Positions 44,862 through 54,887 are shown, counted from the stretch's first letter. The stretch is 64,000 bases of DNA from Falsihalocynthiibacter arcticus (GCF_000812665.2 NZ_CP014327.1:2199501-2263500), one strand, 5' to 3'. A program made the numbers and translations. The notes: generated by a model not told the origin, from the letters alone.

Positions 44862-45335
44862 CTAAGGGCGGAAAGCGGTGACTTCCAACCCTATGGAAGA
44901 AACCCAACCGCGCACAATCTGGGCATATTGGCGTGTTGAGATGTGAAGCCGTTCTTGGAAACGCCCAGGCCAAAGAAATTCGGATCCGACCATCAGCGGA
45001 TCTTCCATCCACTTGGCGACCGATGCGCGGGTGCCCTCCGAAATCTCAAACCGAACCGGTTTTTGAGTTTTGCTTTGCAGAACGGACGCCCGCGCCTGGA
45101 TCTGCGCCGATGCCATTACATCCACGACTTTCATCCGGACAAGATCACAGCCGCGCAGTTTGCTATCGATGGCCAAGTTGAACAGGGCAAGATCACGACG
45201 GTTTTCAGCCAGTTCCAGCCTGACACGGATGGCCCAAACATGTTTAGGTTTTAGGGGAAGCTTCTGACCGACGATGCGACCTTTGTTCCAAGCGGGCCGA
45301 AGCGCACGAGTGGCAGGTAAATTTAGTGTTTGCAT
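44862..45335 (-). pseudogene. Tyrosine integrase, C-terminus lost
   Basis: 157 codons. The sequence RLELAENRRDLALFNLAIDSKLRGCDLVRMKVVDV ... QSKTQKPVRFEI ... STRQYAQIVRGWVSSIGLE is the start and middle of a short tyrosine recombinase common in roseobacters and other alphaproteobacteria. The first catalytic Arg is in LRGCD. The second half with HxxR and the Tyr nucleophile, expected after the GLE segment, is absent; the frame ends at VTAFRP. It is therefore inactive. It may mark a former integrated element. Confidence 0.75.
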
Positions 45336-45542
45336 GAGAGATCCTCCGATCCGCCATACCCTCCCACAGCGACAACCCGACGTTGACAGAACCGTATATC
45401 ACAAGTTGTGCAAAAGCAGCTAAAGTCCGCCAAGAGCCCAAACTGACCATTGCTTTTTCATAGTGAAGAAAGGTTTCTTCTACGCAGCCATAACAAAAGC
45501 AATCAACCCGCGGTTTGGCAGACCTTGGTGGCGCGCACACGG

Positions 45543-46652
45543 TTAGCAATACAAAGGAACATTATTCGCTTGATGTCTCTGAACTAACTTTTTCATACGC
45601 ATGCCCTTTTCAGGTATGTGACGGGCCGAATTCGGCTTGAAATTTGGTTTGCGGGTCTCAGGAAACAAGGTGTGTACTTCTTCACGCCCTTCAGGAGACA
45701 GAGCGTTCAGTGCTTCTGGCCCTGTAAACAGGCTTTCTGTTGGGGCTCCGTTGGACCAGACGACCTGATGATCATCAAACAAAAAATGCCAATACTCCAC
45801 GCCCTCCGTCGTGTTGTTCAAGACATCAATTCCGGCCAATGGAAGCAATTTGTGCGCAGGGATCAAGACGTCTTTGGACCCAAACATCCGCATAGCAATC
45901 CTTGAAGACACGAGAACACGGTGTTGTGGCGATACACTTAAATCCTGAATGGGGTATCCTACTCCCAATGCCCCCGAACGTATCAGTATAGGTTTGAGCT
46001 TTGGGTGGGCTTGAAGTTGGGCAGCACTTAAGCTACGAGCGCCGATCCAACGAATTGGCTCATAGTCACCTTCATATGTGAGAACCATATCGCCCAGTTT
46101 TAAACCTTCAACGGGTTTAGGGCCTTGCAACGTCTCAATCAATGTTCCTGATGAAAAGCATGGGACATCCGTGAATTCGCCGCTTGCGTTCGTGGGGCCG
46201 GTTACAATCTGGTCTAAAACGATTGAATTTGTACCACTATCGTTCCAAGCAGCATCAATCGCCGCTGTGTTTGCCGTTAACCCGTTGAAAAGCTCTAGGG
46301 GTTCGAGTGATCCATCATCCGCCTTTACGCCAAATATTGCTATCGTCCCGTCTGGACTTATCTCTAGTCGGAATACGGGTTCAGGACCAGTATTACCAAG
46401 CTGCCAAATTTCAGGTGTATCGGTTCCATATTGATCTCCATCAGCAAATCGAACTGTCTGACCTGAAGTGCTGCCTGTCTGGAACTGGAGTTCATTTGGT
46501 GCGCCTCCCGGGCCACCGACAAATAGATCGACGCCATTGATTTGGACACTGAGACTGTTGTCGAGTCCAACAAAGTCAATCACCAAGCCACCGCCCGGCG
46601 TCGTATCGATGAATGTCGTAGAATCACCGCCGTCTATCGAAAAGGTCGTCAT
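45543..46652 (-). CDS. Hint-domain (Hedgehog/intein-type) protein
   Basis: 369 residues. Residues ~1-155 are beta-rich and Gly/Asp-rich, like a secreted adhesin or RTX-type N-region. Residues ~163-310 form a Hint_2 domain: CFSSGTLIET with the nucleophile Cys, LKLGDMVLTYEGDYEPIRWIGARSL, and SPQHRVLV with the typical TxxH-type His. Such proteins are plentiful in Rhodobacteraceae. The Hint part may self-cleave or attach the N-region to another molecule. There is no typical signal peptide, so export by a type I system is likely but unproven. It stands alone. Confidence 0.8.
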   Translation of the reverse strand: MTTFSIDGGDSTTFIDTTPGGGLVIDFVGLDNSLSVQINGVDLFVGGPGGAPNELQFQTGSTSGQTVRFADGDQYGTDTPEIWQLGNTGPEPVFRLEISPDGTIAIFGVKADDGSLEPLELFNGLTANTAAIDAAWNDSGTNSIVLDQIVTGPTNASGEFTDVPCFSSGTLIETLQGPKPVEGLKLGDMVLTYEGDYEPIRWIGARSLSAAQLQAHPKLKPILIRSGALGVGYPIQDLSVSPQHRVLVSSRIAMRMFGSKDVLIPAHKLLPLAGIDVLNNTTEGVEYWHFLFDDHQVVWSNGAPTESLFTGPEALNALSPEGREEVHTLFPETRKPNFKPNSARHIPEKGMRMKKLVQRHQANNVPLYC

Positions 46653-47322
46653 TTATCACATTCCTGCAGCACAAAAAGGACCCTCACGGCTGTCTTCCTT
46701 AAAATGGGTACTGTCATTGCAAATTTCCAAATCATACCGAAGCGGTAATACTGTTCATAAATTTCAATAGCTCTTGAATGCGGCGAGATATGGGCGATTT
46801 GATGAGGAGATTAGTGCATTTGCAGCGAAAGCTAACTTTGTCCACATTGCCGTCATCGGCCTCGCCAAAATGCTGCGCTCCATTACCAATGGATCGAAAG
46901 CGAAATCAGAAAAGATAGTTGAAATGGGCGAAGCCCAGCTGGTTCTTAATCTGGCCGTAAAGGGAAACCCCAGGGAACAAGGCAACACTGAGATTTGTTG
47001 CTTGCTCGCCAGCTCCTTCGAAGCGGCACACGCTAGAGGGTGAGCTTTCTCGACCCCGTCGATGAGGTGGGGTTGCCTGGATTTGCAATGCTTATCGGTT
47101 TTGGTACGGCAGCTGGCAGCCGCACTGGTGGTTAACAAATAGCTGCTATGAGCGGCCTTCATCTAACTAAGGGGCACTTGCGTGATCGCAGCGGACTGAT
47201 CCAGCAGGAAGATTAACCAACGAACCTGTTGGTTCGCAGTCGGAATTGGTTTGTGTGACGCAGTGATTGGCAGAGCGCGCCCGATGGAATAGTGGTATTG
47301 GATAACTTGAAAGGTGCTTTCC
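46653..47322. other. 670 bases without a supported gene
   Basis: A 89-codon open frame on plus (46774-47043, SAFAAKANFVHIAVIGLAKML...) and one on the minus strand overlap. Neither matches a family I know or has a good ribosome-binding site. The stretch may be decayed coding DNA. Confidence 0.35.
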
Positions 47323-47802
47323 ATGGATATCCTGCTATTCTTCCTGTTTCTTGCTGCGACAATTGGCGCTGGGGCGACTGGTGCGTTGTTTCCAACGGGG
47401 GCTTGGTACATAGGGTTGAATAAGCCTTTGTGGGTGCCTCCAAACTGGTTATTTCCGGTGGCTTGGACGACCATCTATCTGCTGATCGCATTCGCAGGCG
47501 CTCGGGTGGCTGGTGTGGAAGGCAACGCATACGCGATGGCATTCTGGGCCATTCAGATCGTGCTCAACACTCTTTGGACGCCGGTATTCTTTGGGCTGCG
47601 ACATCTACGAGCCTCGATCCTAATCATGGCCTGCCTGTGGTTTGCGGTTCTGGGTGCGACAATAACCCATTGGCAATTGGACACATGGGCCGGGCTGGCG
47701 TTCATGCCGTATTTAGTTTGGGTCACTGTGGCAGCAGCATTAAACCTGTCCATGGTGCGCCTAAATCCCGATCAGAAACCGCTGGATATGGCGAAGTTAT
47801 GA
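47323..47802 (+). CDS. tspO: TspO/MBR-family membrane protein
   Basis: 159 residues, five membrane helices. Signature motifs are WYIGLNKPLWVPPNWLFPVAWTTIYLLIAFAG, then WAIQIVLNTLWTPVFFGLRHLRASI and a last helix PYLVWVTVAAALNLSMVRLN. TspO binds tetrapyrroles and, in Rhodobacter, affects photosynthesis gene control; here no bch or crt gene is in view. The length is typical and the gene stands alone. Confidence 0.88.
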   Translation: MDILLFFLFLAATIGAGATGALFPTGAWYIGLNKPLWVPPNWLFPVAWTTIYLLIAFAGARVAGVEGNAYAMAFWAIQIVLNTLWTPVFFGLRHLRASILIMACLWFAVLGATITHWQLDTWAGLAFMPYLVWVTVAAALNLSMVRLNPDQKPLDMAKL

Positions 47803-47961
47803 GTTTTGCCGATTCCACTTAAAATAACCAAGTTTACGGCTCATTCACCGGTCGTAAATTCGTTTGCCCACTTTGAAACGCAGCACCTCGTATTTGGATC
47901 ACCAGAACAGATATAAATGAGAATGTGGAATTTTCACATATTTCACATAAAGGAATAGCAA

Positions 47962-48153
47962 ATGGTAGTATGCGGCTGTGAAATATCGGCAAAGGAAGTT
48001 CGGCTAGCTGTCGTCCGCCAAAATGATGAAGGCGTCGTCGAGATGCTTCGTCTCAATACCACACGGATAGAGCTCGAGAACGATACATCTGAGACCGATT
48101 TGCGGTTATTCATGGCGCCTGGATTCAGTGGATCTCTTGCGGGCGACGCTTAG
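47962..48153 (+). pseudogene. DUF3010-family protein, N-terminal fragment
   Basis: The start MVVCGCEISAKEVRLAVV ... LNTTRIELENDTSETDLRLF fits the first ~50 residues of DUF3010 proteins. It then changes to MAPGFSGSLAGDA and stops, whereas the family runs to ~140 residues. An AAAGGAA ribosome-binding site precedes it. It was probably cut by an earlier rearrangement. Confidence 0.6.
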
Positions 48154-48285
48154 GCGGCACCATGCAGGGCGAAGGCTGACCTCGCGTATCGGAAGGCCGA
48201 ATGCTGTCGTGTCGGAAAGGGCGAGTGTGGCGAAAAGCACTGTCTGAGGCAGAGGTCTGAAACCCTTGCCCGCAACCTAGCCTGC

Positions 48286-50016
48286 TTACCTGACCTGCAA
48301 CAATGAGCTTTCGGTTATGGAATAAAGACCGTTCGATACATCGGCACCGTACCGCACGGTTCCAAAGTCGAATGCCCTAAAGGAAGTGCGCGTAGCGTCG
48401 CCGCGCGACAGAAGCGTTTCGGCATGGTCGTTCCTTAAGTACATGAAATTATTTCGGAAGATTATCGGCGTGAAGTTCTCTTGAAAATATCGACTGTCAT
48501 ACATTCCCGTCACGAGTGACCAAACTTCATGTGTTTGGATGAGATCGGGAGCAACTTTGGAAAGGTATTCGTCGAACCCGGCATACCCTTGTTTTGCGAG
48601 AACTGGGTTGGTCAGCAAAGCAATATCGATGACCGCGACGGTGTCGCAGCAAAGACCGAGACCGCCGACATCGGGGACGACAAACTTGATGACAGGCAGA
48701 TCAAGGCGCTCTGCCATAGCCTCCACCGCTTCGCCCGTGATCCGGTAATTGTCGGGTGTTACGCCATAAAACCCATGAGAATAGGGCTGGGTCGGGTCGA
48801 GGTTGGACACATCCATTTCTGAAAACTCGGAATAACTTGCACCGGTGGCCAGCGCGCTGAGAAATTGCCTGACTGACCCAATGCTTCCTACGGAATGCCC
48901 GGCGATTGTAAGAAGGATCAACGCTGCCGGCAGCAAGGACAGGGTCGCTGATTTGCCCTTTTCAGCGAGGGCATCGCTTGCAGCGGCCACACCGACAATG
49001 GCCGGTGCAAGCAAGCTGAGCGTCATGCGGGCGTCGTACCCCCAATTGCGGCCCGACAATATCGCAAACAGGCCAAAGGCGATGATGAGGAGGTGCTCAG
49101 GCCGAACCCGTCTCTTCGGGCCTGTCAGAAAAAATAGAACGGGAATCGTAATGACTGGCACGGCGTAGTGTTTCAAGAAATCCATTAATCCCAGGAATTT
49201 GAGCTCGATTCCACGAAGGCCCGAAGCGCTATATGGCGGATGCATCTTCGCCAGAATGGTGTTGGGAACAAACGAGTCGAAATAAAGAGTTCGGAACAGC
49301 TGCAACGCCAGGAGCATCAGAACTGTCGCACCGAAGTGCTGGAGAAAACGGGCCCGGTCGAGGGGCTGGGCTTTCCAAATTGCAAGGGCCAGAACGACAA
49401 GCAGATAGAAGCCAGCCTCGATGCGGATGAGGAGCACGCATGGAAGTACCACGAGCGCGACAAGGTGGCGTTTGTTCAGAAAATGGAAATACACGAGGAG
49501 GAAGAACGCAAAGGCGGTCATCTCCATGCCATTGAAGACCTCGGCATAGTGAACCGGCAGCAGGCAATAGAGGGCGCTGATCAGCGCTGCATGAGGAACG
49601 GAAAGATACCGTCGCAGGATATGGAAAAGCAGGCAGGAAGTCGCGCCGAGAAATATTGCGGAAATCACCCTTGAGGAGATCACTGCTTCGTTGAAGTCGA
49701 GCGCCAGGCCTTGAACCACCCCGCCACTCAATATCGCGAACAGGAGGCTGGATGAGCCTTCGACACGCGGACTGGATGCATTGAGTGCAAATTCGCCTGT
49801 TGCGAAAAGTGTCTGACCGAATGCAAGTGTGATCGCACCGTCGTCCCAAGAATACGGCCCGCCGACGTGTGAGATGACAAGCGCAGCCAGCACCGGAAGC
49901 GTCATCAGGAACGTGTACACCACGAAAAGGCCATATCTGGTTAGAATTGCATTCGACACGTGCGGCCCGGCAGAATCGTCGCGGGAGGTATCCGGGTTCG
50001 GTTTATCCACGGTCAT
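48286..50016 (-). CDS. GT-C type membrane glycosyltransferase-like protein
   Basis: 576 residues with about ten membrane helices and a soluble C-terminal part (~residues 400-576). After the first helix it reads SWDDGAITLAFGQTLF...EFALN....VEGSSSLLF. This matches the DDxxI...RVEGYT loop of arabinofuranosyl/mannosyl GT-C enzymes, where the acidic pair holds the polyprenyl-phosphate sugar donor. Probable role: transfer of a sugar from a lipid carrier on the outer face of the inner membrane. Donor and acceptor are unknown. No polysaccharide genes adjoin it. Confidence 0.65.
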   Translation of the reverse strand: MTVDKPNPDTSRDDSAGPHVSNAILTRYGLFVVYTFLMTLPVLAALVISHVGGPYSWDDGAITLAFGQTLFATGEFALNASSPRVEGSSSLLFAILSGGVVQGLALDFNEAVISSRVISAIFLGATSCLLFHILRRYLSVPHAALISALYCLLPVHYAEVFNGMEMTAFAFFLLVYFHFLNKRHLVALVVLPCVLLIRIEAGFYLLVVLALAIWKAQPLDRARFLQHFGATVLMLLALQLFRTLYFDSFVPNTILAKMHPPYSASGLRGIELKFLGLMDFLKHYAVPVITIPVLFFLTGPKRRVRPEHLLIIAFGLFAILSGRNWGYDARMTLSLLAPAIVGVAAASDALAEKGKSATLSLLPAALILLTIAGHSVGSIGSVRQFLSALATGASYSEFSEMDVSNLDPTQPYSHGFYGVTPDNYRITGEAVEAMAERLDLPVIKFVVPDVGGLGLCCDTVAVIDIALLTNPVLAKQGYAGFDEYLSKVAPDLIQTHEVWSLVTGMYDSRYFQENFTPIIFRNNFMYLRNDHAETLLSRGDATRTSFRAFDFGTVRYGADVSNGLYSITESSLLQVR

Positions 50017-50326
50017 AAAGCCACATGCGGGTAGATCCCAAAGCTCTTATCTACGCATACTGGCCAGAGCCTGTCGAGACTGAGCGCGGTTCAAGAATCC
50101 ATTTTATCACATATCGGCACCATCGCCAGCTTTGCTTGGCGGTTTTTTGGTGCGGCTGACCGGGTCTGCCCTCGTTTCCGTGGGCAGGCTGGTAATCACG
50201 CGTTACGCTTACTCAGGGCGAGGTCTGGCAGACCCGTTCCGATCATAGTGCATTTCACTTCACTTACAGCCTAGTGAAAGCGGCCATTGGTTGACTACGG
50301 CCCAAGGGGCGCTTTGTCCGGTGATT
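50017..50326. other. Intergenic stretch before IS30 element B
   Basis: It contains the promoter side of the GT-C gene and a short CTGCCC/GGGCAG hairpin near 50170-50190. No gene was seen. Confidence 0.35.
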
Positions 50327-51539
50327 TCAATCGGTCGACGCAACACTTTAATCTTTTTGGAAAGATGGAGTGTTTATGATGAAGTATCGCACACGGACGT
50401 TTTATACCGAGACGCAGAAGTCGGAGATGTGGGATCGATGGCAGCGCGGAGAGTCTTTGAGCTCGATTGGGCGCAGGTTTAATCGTGCATCGTCTTCGAT
50501 CTATCCGCTTCTGGCTCGTACGGGAGGCATCCGCCCACCGGAGCGGGTGAGATCGCGGTTGGCGCTGACCCTTACTGAACGTGAGGAGATATCGAGGGGT
50601 CTGCGTGGTGAGATGTCTTTGCGATCAATTGCGAGATTCCTGAAGCGACCAACCTCGACGATCAGCCGTGAAGTCAGGCGCAATGGCGGAGCCAAGGATT
50701 ATCGTGCGGCACGATCAGATGCAGCCGCTTGGGATCGTGCTCACCGCCCAAAGTCCTGCAAGCTGGCAGGGAATTCCTATCTCTGCCGCGCCATATCGGC
50801 CAAGCTGACCCGCAAGTGGTCCCCACAACAAATTGCAGGTTGGTTGATGCGCAAACATCCGGATGAAGAAGGCAAACGGGTGTCGCATGAGACTATTTAC
50901 CGAAGCCTATTTATCCAAACACGTGGCGTACTTAAGAAGGAATTACTGGAGCACCTGCGAGCGACCCGATCCATTCGAAGGTCTCGTCACGCCACATTAA
51001 AACGCACTGGAATAGGTAAGTTCAACGACGCGGTATCAATCCGTGACAGACCAGCCGAGGTGGAAGATCGGGCCGTGCCGGGTCATTGGGAGGGAGACCT
51101 CATCGCTGGTTCCGGCAACAGTTTCATTGCTACTCTTGTCGAGCGAAAAACGCGCTATGTGATGCTGGCCAAGGTTGGCAACAAAGACAGCAACAGCGTT
51201 ATCCAGGCCTTGATCAAACAGTCACGCAAGTTGCCAAAAGAACTGTATCGCTCTCTGACATGGGACCGTGGGTGTGAGATGGCCGGGCATAAGAAGTTCA
51301 CCTTAGCCACGAAGATCGATGTCTTCTTGTGCGATCCACACAGTCCTTGGCAACGCGGCTCAAACGAAAATACCAACCGCCTGCTACGACAGTACCTTCC
51401 AAAGGGCACAGATTTGTCGATACATAGTCAAGCAAAGCTGAGCGCAGTCGCAAGACAGCTCAACGAACGACCACGTATGACGCTCGGATACGAAACCCCC
51501 GCAGAGCGTTTCAATGCATGTGTTGCGTCCACCGGTTGA
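50327..51539 (+). mobile_element. IS30-family element B, 1213 bp
   Basis: The left end TCAATCGGTCGACGCAACAC starts at 50327 and the right end GTGTTGCGTCCACCGGTTGA closes at 51539. It has the same length and orientation as element A at 40817, but the transposases clearly differ, so these are related elements and not recent copies. Confidence 0.92.
50379..51539 (+). CDS. IS30-family transposase B
   Basis: 386 residues, collinear without gaps with transposase A. The helix-turn-helix is LRSIARFLKRPTSTISREVRRNG. The DDE core has GHWEGDLIAGSG, LTWDRGCEMAGH and PWQRGSNENTNRLLRQY. It is complete and likely active. Confidence 0.92.
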   Translation: MKYRTRTFYTETQKSEMWDRWQRGESLSSIGRRFNRASSSIYPLLARTGGIRPPERVRSRLALTLTEREEISRGLRGEMSLRSIARFLKRPTSTISREVRRNGGAKDYRAARSDAAAWDRAHRPKSCKLAGNSYLCRAISAKLTRKWSPQQIAGWLMRKHPDEEGKRVSHETIYRSLFIQTRGVLKKELLEHLRATRSIRRSRHATLKRTGIGKFNDAVSIRDRPAEVEDRAVPGHWEGDLIAGSGNSFIATLVERKTRYVMLAKVGNKDSNSVIQALIKQSRKLPKELYRSLTWDRGCEMAGHKKFTLATKIDVFLCDPHSPWQRGSNENTNRLLRQYLPKGTDLSIHSQAKLSAVARQLNERPRMTLGYETPAERFNACVASTG

Positions 51540-51935
51540 AACCACCGCCCTTTGTGACGAATGCTGCGGTTGCGGAAAAATCTCGAGCCAACTTCCAGCG
51601 AAGATATCGCGAACGGCCCAGAGCCGACATTGACACTCATCGCAGCGAACGGCGGCTCTGAGCCCTCTTTACCGAATTTCTGCGGCGCAGCTAATGTCTG
51701 CAATCATGGTAGCACCAAAAACCTTCAACAACTGCTTTGGTTTTGAACGGCGTTTGTGACAGCGTAAATCGGGGTGGTTTGGGCACGTGCCAAAAACGAG
51801 CGTTTTTGAACGCCCCCGATGATTGCTTAACGAAGTTTCGGGCTGGCTAACAACTTCCTGAAACAGGCACACTCATATCGATTATAAATCAACTCAAAAT
51901 TGAGCTTGTAACAAGACTGTGTTTGCGTCCATGCT
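51540..51935. other. Intergenic stretch between IS30 B and the TRAP operon
   Basis: It probably holds the TRAP operon promoter. No gene was recognised; short open frames here lack family features. Confidence 0.35.
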
Positions 51936-51950
51936 TTCGTAAATTACGAA
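51936..51950. promoter_or_regulatory. Palindrome just before dctQ, possible operator
   Basis: TTCGTAA-A-TTACGAA has perfect 7-base arms and ends 12 bases before the dctQ start codon. A repressor bound here would block transcription or ribosome access. The cognate regulator is not in view. Confidence 0.5.
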
Positions 51951-51962
51951 GACTGGGACGCC

Positions 51963-52463
51963 ATGATACTCAAAGCTATTGATAATTTAAACGAAGCCGT
52001 TGGCAGAATTGTGTCCGTTGTGGCGGTCGTTTTTGCTGCTATTATCATTTATGATGTGGTCATGCGGTACGTTTTCAATGATCCGACCCGTTGGGCGTTT
52101 GACGTGACCAAGCAGCTCTATGGCTTTTATTTCGTGATGCTGGGCGGTTATGCATTACGGCATCAAGCGCATGTGCGCGTTGATCTTGTGACCGAACGGT
52201 TAAGTTTGTCGACGCGCCGCTGGGTCGAAGTGGCCGGATACCTCATCTTTTTCTTCCCGTTTGCGTGGGTTTTCATGATCCGTTCGTGGGATTTCGGAAT
52301 GACCTCGTGGAACCAAGGTGAGACAACTTACGGGTCTGTCCAGCTGCCGGTCTATCCGCTGAAAATGGCTATGGCTGTGGCTGCGGGGCTTTTGTTCTTA
52401 CAGGGTATAGCCGAAGTGCTGAAGCTTGTTCTTGGCCGCGAGGTTCCGCATCATGACGCCTGA
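51963..52463 (+). CDS. dctQ: TRAP transporter small permease (DctQ)
   Basis: 166 residues, four membrane helices. It has VFAAIIIYDVVMRYVFNDPTRWAFDVTKQLYGFYFVMLGGYALRHQAHVRVDL, typical of DctQ, ending with KMAMAVAAGLLFLQGIAEVLKLV. It stabilises the large permease DctM. It overlaps dctM by 11 bases. Confidence 0.9.
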   Translation: MILKAIDNLNEAVGRIVSVVAVVFAAIIIYDVVMRYVFNDPTRWAFDVTKQLYGFYFVMLGGYALRHQAHVRVDLVTERLSLSTRRWVEVAGYLIFFFPFAWVFMIRSWDFGMTSWNQGETTYGSVQLPVYPLKMAMAVAAGLLFLQGIAEVLKLVLGREVPHHDA

Positions 52464-53777
52464 AATCATTGCTCTATGTATGTTCGGCTTGCTGCTGTTG
52501 GGGCTTTTCATGGGGCACCCGCTGGCCTTTGTCTTGGGCGGTACGGCCGTCCTAGGGGCACTGATCGCGGGCAAACCAATGGTGCTGGGCATCGTGATCA
52601 ACCGTATTTACGGTGAGGTTCTGGAAAACTTTATCCTGATCGCCATTCCGCTGTTCATTCTGATGGCCCGGTTCCTATCCGACAGCGGCGTCACGGACCG
52701 AATGTTCGAGGCTCTGCGCCTGCTGCTGTCCAATGTGCGTGGCGGTCTGGCACTGGCAGTGGTGTTCATCTCTATCTTGCTGGCTGCGACGACCGGTATT
52801 GTGGGCGCTTCCATCACTGTGATGGGCGTGATGGCACTTCGTCCGATGCTGCAATACGGCTATTCCCCTACACTGACGACTGGCGTTATCGCTGCTTCGG
52901 GTTGTCTTGGCATTATCATTCCCCGTCTATCATGCTGATCCTCATGGCGTCCTATTCGCCGCTGTCCGTGGGTGAATTATTCGCCGGTGCGATGATCCCC
53001 GGCATCCTTCTAGGCTTGCTCTATGCAGCTTGGGTTGTTGTTGTGGCAATTTTCGATCCCAAATCCGCACCTGCTGTAGAGCCGGATGAAAAAATCGCGC
53101 GCGGTGCCCTTATGAAGATGCTTGCATTCGAGGCCGTACCTCCGCTGCTCCTGATCCTCGGTATTCTGGGTTCACTGCTGGCGGGTATCGCTACAGCTAC
53201 CGAAGCCTCCGCCATTGGCGCGGCGCTGGCCTTGGTTATTGTTATTATGCGCGGAAGGTTCACGCTGACAAATTTCTATTCGGCGATGCTGGAAACCGGA
53301 CGCACCTCTGCGATGATCCTGTTTATCGTGGTCGGGGCCACCGCCTTTACCGGCGTGTTCAACATCACCGGCGGTTTGCGAGCCACGCAGGAAATCATTC
53401 GCAACTTTGACATGGCCCCATGGCTGCTGATCGCAACAATGCTGTTTATCGTCTTTATCCTTGGCGCATTCCTTGATTGGACCGGTATCGTGCTGCTGTC
53501 CTTCCCGATCTTCCTGCCGATCATTCAGGAAATGCCGGATGTATCGCTGTTGTGGTTCGTCGTTCTGGTGGCGCTGGTTTTGCAGACGTCATTCCTTACA
53601 CCGCCCTTTGGATATGCCCTGTTCTACCTGCGCGCCATCGCGCCGAAAGAGGTGCGCACAGGTCAGATCATCAGAGGCGTTATGCCGTTTATCGGGCTGA
53701 TCCTTGTCATGTGCTTGGCTGTGGCGCTTATCCCGCAGCTGGTACTCTGGCTCCCTGACACTCTTTATTCTAAATAA
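52453..53777 (+). pseudogene. dctM: TRAP transporter large permease (DctM), one-base frameshift
   Basis: The start MTPEIIALCMFGLLLLGLFMGHPLAF follows the dctQ overlap. The frame gives typical DctM up to ASGCLGIIIP, then RLSC and a stop at 52938. The +1 frame continues exactly where the family would (PSIMLILMASYSPLSVGELFAGAMIPG) to the natural end at 53777. Family proteins read IIIPPSIM, which needs CCCCC where the sequence has CCCC at 52921-52924. One C is missing. Either the transporter is dead or this is a homopolymer sequencing error; the rest is well preserved, favouring an error or a very recent mutation. Confidence 0.85.
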
Positions 53778-53795
53778 CCAAGAAAGGAGTTTCTT

Positions 53796-54887
53796 ATGAA
53801 ACTGACCCACTTTATCGCAACCGCCGCTGCGGCACTCACCGTATCCGGTGCTGCCATGGCGCAGGAAAAATGGACCATGACCACTACATGGCCCACTTCG
53901 CTCGAACTGATCGAAATCGACAAGCATTTTGTCGAGTTGGCAAACAAGCTGACAGGCAATGACCTCACAATCGAATTTTTCGAGGGCGGCGCATTGGTTC
54001 CTGCTGGCGAAGTTTTCGGCGCGGTTGAATCTGGCACCATTCAGGCTGGCGCCGACTGGCCCGGTTACTGGGCTGGCCGGAATTCCGCCTTCTCGCCACT
54101 CGCAACCACGGCATCCCTGTTTAACGCAGTTGATTACGTCAACTGGATTCAGCAGTGGGGCGGTCAGGAACTCTATAACGAGATCTATGGCAAGTTTGGC
54201 ATGGTCTATCTGCCCTACGGCGTGACCAACAACGAATCCGGCTTCCGCACCAACAAAAAAATCGAAACACTGGAAGACCTGCAAGGCATGCGTCTGCGGC
54301 TGTCCGGGTTGGAGCAGGGCCGTCTGCTGGAAAAACTCGGCGGCAGCCAGGTCTCCATGGCAGGTGGCGAGATCTATCAGTCGCTTGAGCGTGGCGTGAT
54401 CGACGGTGCCGAATTCTCCACACCAAACGTGGATTTCTCCGGTGGCTTCCAGCAGGTCACAACCCACTGGGCAACACCTGGCTGGCACCAGTCTGCATCT
54501 ATTTTTGGCGTGATGATCAACAAGGCGTCATGGGATGCCCTGTCGGACGAAACACGCGAAACACTGACAATTGCTGCCGAAGCCAACTTGATCTGGTCGC
54601 TGGCCTTCACCGAAAAGCGTGCAACAGAAGCCTACCAGAAGTTCAAAGATGCAGGCATCGAAATCACACGTTACGATGACGAAGCACTTGCGAAAATTCA
54701 GGAGATGGCAAACATTGTCATTATCGAAACGGCCTGTGAAAACCCTGACAGCGCGAAGGTTTACCTGAGCCAAGTCGAGTATCTGAACGACTATGCCAAA
54801 TGGCGCGATGCGTCGGCACCATTCAACCTTGGCCGCACACCAAACGGTCCTGATGTTGAAAAACTGCGCGAGTGTGCATCGAAGTAA
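53796..54887 (+). CDS. dctP: TRAP transporter substrate-binding protein (DctP)
   Basis: 363 residues with a signal peptide ending AMAQE. It has the DctP fold: WTMTTTWPTSLELIEIDKHFVELANKLTG, the GTIQAG loop and GMRLRLSGLEQGRLLEKLGG, whose Arg binds the substrate carboxylate in most TRAP proteins. GGEIYQSLERGVIDGAEFSTP and a WHQSASIFGVMINKASWD segment resemble the keto-acid/lactate-type (TakP-like) group. It binds an organic acid in the periplasm and hands it to DctQM. An AAGAAAGGAG ribosome-binding site precedes the gene. Confidence 0.9.
   Translation: MKLTHFIATAAAALTVSGAAMAQEKWTMTTTWPTSLELIEIDKHFVELANKLTGNDLTIEFFEGGALVPAGEVFGAVESGTIQAGADWPGYWAGRNSAFSPLATTASLFNAVDYVNWIQQWGGQELYNEIYGKFGMVYLPYGVTNNESGFRTNKKIETLEDLQGMRLRLSGLEQGRLLEKLGGSQVSMAGGEIYQSLERGVIDGAEFSTPNVDFSGGFQQVTTHWATPGWHQSASIFGVMINKASWDALSDETRETLTIAAEANLIWSLAFTEKRATEAYQKFKDAGIEITRYDDEALAKIQEMANIVIIETACENPDSAKVYLSQVEYLNDYAKWRDASAPFNLGRTPNGPDVEKLRECASK

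Noticed and set aside
46774-47162. Open frames on both strands as a gene
   Set aside because: No family match or ribosome-binding site; neither strand is clearly favoured.
40817-51539. Composite transposon bounded by two IS30 copies
   Set aside because: The two transposases differ at many positions, so the elements are not a recent pair and independent insertion is simpler.
52902-53777. Separate second permease gene after a short first one
   Set aside because: The two frames together make exactly one DctM with a one-base gap, so a frameshift explains it.
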